Source: Patescibacteria group bacterium (lineage in GTDB: Bacteria > Patescibacteriota > WWE3 > 2-01-FULL-39-13). Taken from it: a DNA stretch of 6,466 nt. Positions 5,561 to 6,466 of this stretch are shown in pieces. The notes beneath the pieces were generated by a model, which was not told the DNA's origin, did no database searches, and saw only the letters and a list, made by a program, of their open reading frames with translations. The stretch lies in NCBI GenBank assembly GCA_030916925.1, contig JAUPVU010000002.1, positions 1-6,466 of the forward strand. The letters run 5' to 3'. The translations under genes and the position numbers were made by a program. Each line of letters begins with the position of its first letter. Positions within the stretch are counted from its first letter, which is position 1.

Positions 5561-6466
5561 TGTATTTTAGCCTTAAAAATAATTCTCTTATTAGGTAAAT
5601 TGGTTATATCGTACTTCTTTACGGGCATTTTTTCTGGAGTATCATCGACAAAATTCAATATTTCTTCTTGTTTTATTAGATAAGTTTTATATATTAGCTT
5701 AACTAGTTCATCAAGATTAATCGAAGAGTATGCAGATATTCCCATAATATCTATTTTCTTTTTTTTAAATGCGGCTTTAATTTGATCAAATTGCTCTTTA
5801 ACTTCGGTAATGTCGATTTTATTTAAAACAACGATTTCAGCTTTATCCATTAAAGCCGCATTCCATTTTCTAAGTTCGTTTCTAATATCTTGATAGTCTT
5901 TGATTAAAGAGGGAATGCCTCCCTCTAAGATTTTAGTTCCATCTACTAAATGAACTATTGCATTGGTTCTTTCGATATGTCGCAAAAAATCATAACCTAA
6001 TCCTTTTCCTTCAGATGCGCCTTCGATTAATCCAGGGATATCTGCTAAAACGATGTCTTGGTCTATTCCATTTATATAGTTCCCAACATGCAAAACACCA
6101 AGGTTAGGGGATAGAGTAGTAAATGGATAATTTCCAATTTTAGCGCTGGCTCTGGTTAGGGAGTTTAATAAGGTAGATTTACCTGCACTAGGAATTCCTA
6201 CTAATCCAACATCAGCAATTAGTTTAAGTTCTAGTTTTAAAAGTTGAGTTTCGCGTTTTTCTCCAGAAGTGTATTGATAAGGAGTTTGGTTTATTGAGGA
6301 TTTAAAATGCCAGTTACCCATACCACCTTTTCCACCTCTGTCTAAGATAACCTTTTGATTTAAGTCAATCATATCGACGATTACCTCTCCTTTTTCATCA
6401 TATACAGTTGTGCCTAAAGGAACTTTAATTATTTCATCAGCTCCATCGTGACCTTTTAGATCGGAA
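5539..6466 (-). CDS. obg: GTPase Obg (5' end cut off by the window)
   Basis: Obg is a ribosome-associated GTPase involved in 50S assembly and stress control. The frame stays open past the first visible Met (6372) to the window edge, and the extra 31 residues (SDLKGHDGADEIIKVPLGTT onward) match the glycine-rich Obg fold, so 6372 is internal. About 75 N-terminal residues are missing. In visible numbering (308 residues) the Obg fold runs to about 80, with RGGKGGMGN (43-51). The G domain follows: G1 GIPSAGKST (90-98), G2 YPFTTLSPN (113-121), G3 DIPGLIEGASEGKG (142-155), G4 NKID (215-218) and G5 SAY (244-246). Only about 60 residues follow, ending in a Lys-rich tail, so the C-terminal OCT domain of Bacillus-type Obg is absent. 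The stop TAG (5541-5539) lies within the shared terminator. The gene converges on the Wzy-like gene, 32 bases apart. Confidence 0.96.
   Translation of the reverse strand, partial: SDLKGHDGADEIIKVPLGTTVYDEKGEVIVDMIDLNQKVILDRGGKGGMGNWHFKSSINQTPYQYTSGEKRETQLLKLELKLIADVGLVGIPSAGKSTLLNSLTRASAKIGNYPFTTLSPNLGVLHVGNYINGIDQDIVLADIPGLIEGASEGKGLGYDFLRHIERTNAIVHLVDGTKILEGGIPSLIKDYQDIRNELRKWNAALMDKAEIVVLNKIDITEVKEQFDQIKAAFKKKKIDIMGISAYSSINLDELVKLIYKTYLIKQEEILNFVDDTPEKMPVKKYDITNLPNKRIIFKAKIQEKPTKK

Noticed and set aside
6280..6372. Start of obg at the ATG at 6372
   Set aside because: The frame continues upstream to the window edge with residues matching the N-terminal Obg fold, so this Met is internal.

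Overview
The window is AT-rich and gene-dense, with no tRNA, rRNA, CRISPR array or mobile element that I can see. It most resembles a member of the Candidate Phyla Radiation (Patescibacteria). The reasons are a short-tailed Obg without the OCT domain, a Rho whose N-terminus is a disordered tail instead of the usual helical domain, a fusion of a Wzy/O-antigen-ligase-like membrane protein to TPRs, starts without Shine-Dalgarno sequences, and AGA/TTA-rich codon use with the standard code. The phylum assignment is inference; I cannot name a lineage.

Layout. Positions 1-96 hold the last 31 codons of an unrecognised plus-strand gene. Positions 97-607 are a roughly 510-base stretch without a firm gene. 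Its left half contains unusually G+C-rich inverted repeats, one of which looks like a minus-strand intrinsic terminator, so an unannotated structured RNA is possible. Its right half has a possible 39-codon hydrophobic ORF and a good extended -10 promoter for rho. Then come rho (608-1930), a membrane-anchored LysM-LysM-M23 peptidoglycan hydrolase (1994-3175) and a 13-TM Wzy-like/TPR protein (3236-5506), all on the plus strand. A bidirectional terminator at 5528-5560 separates them from obg, which is on the minus strand and loses its N-terminus at the window edge.

Function. Rho and Obg are housekeeping proteins (transcription termination; ribosome-associated GTPase). The two genes between them act at the cell surface: a LytM-type endopeptidase with all its zinc and catalytic residues intact, and a polytopic protein that by the positive-inside rule would place its polymerase-like loop, TPRs and acidic tail outside the membrane. 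Each of the three plus-strand genes has a plausible sigma70-type promoter directly upstream, so they may be transcribed separately or as overlapping units.

No defence system or mobile island is visible. The points most worth checking are the Tyr replacing the motif His in the Wzy-like protein, the Asp-to-Gly change beside the catalytic Glu of Rho, the possible structured RNA at 97-320, the near-leaderless start at 3236, and the obg stop codon lying inside a shared terminator.
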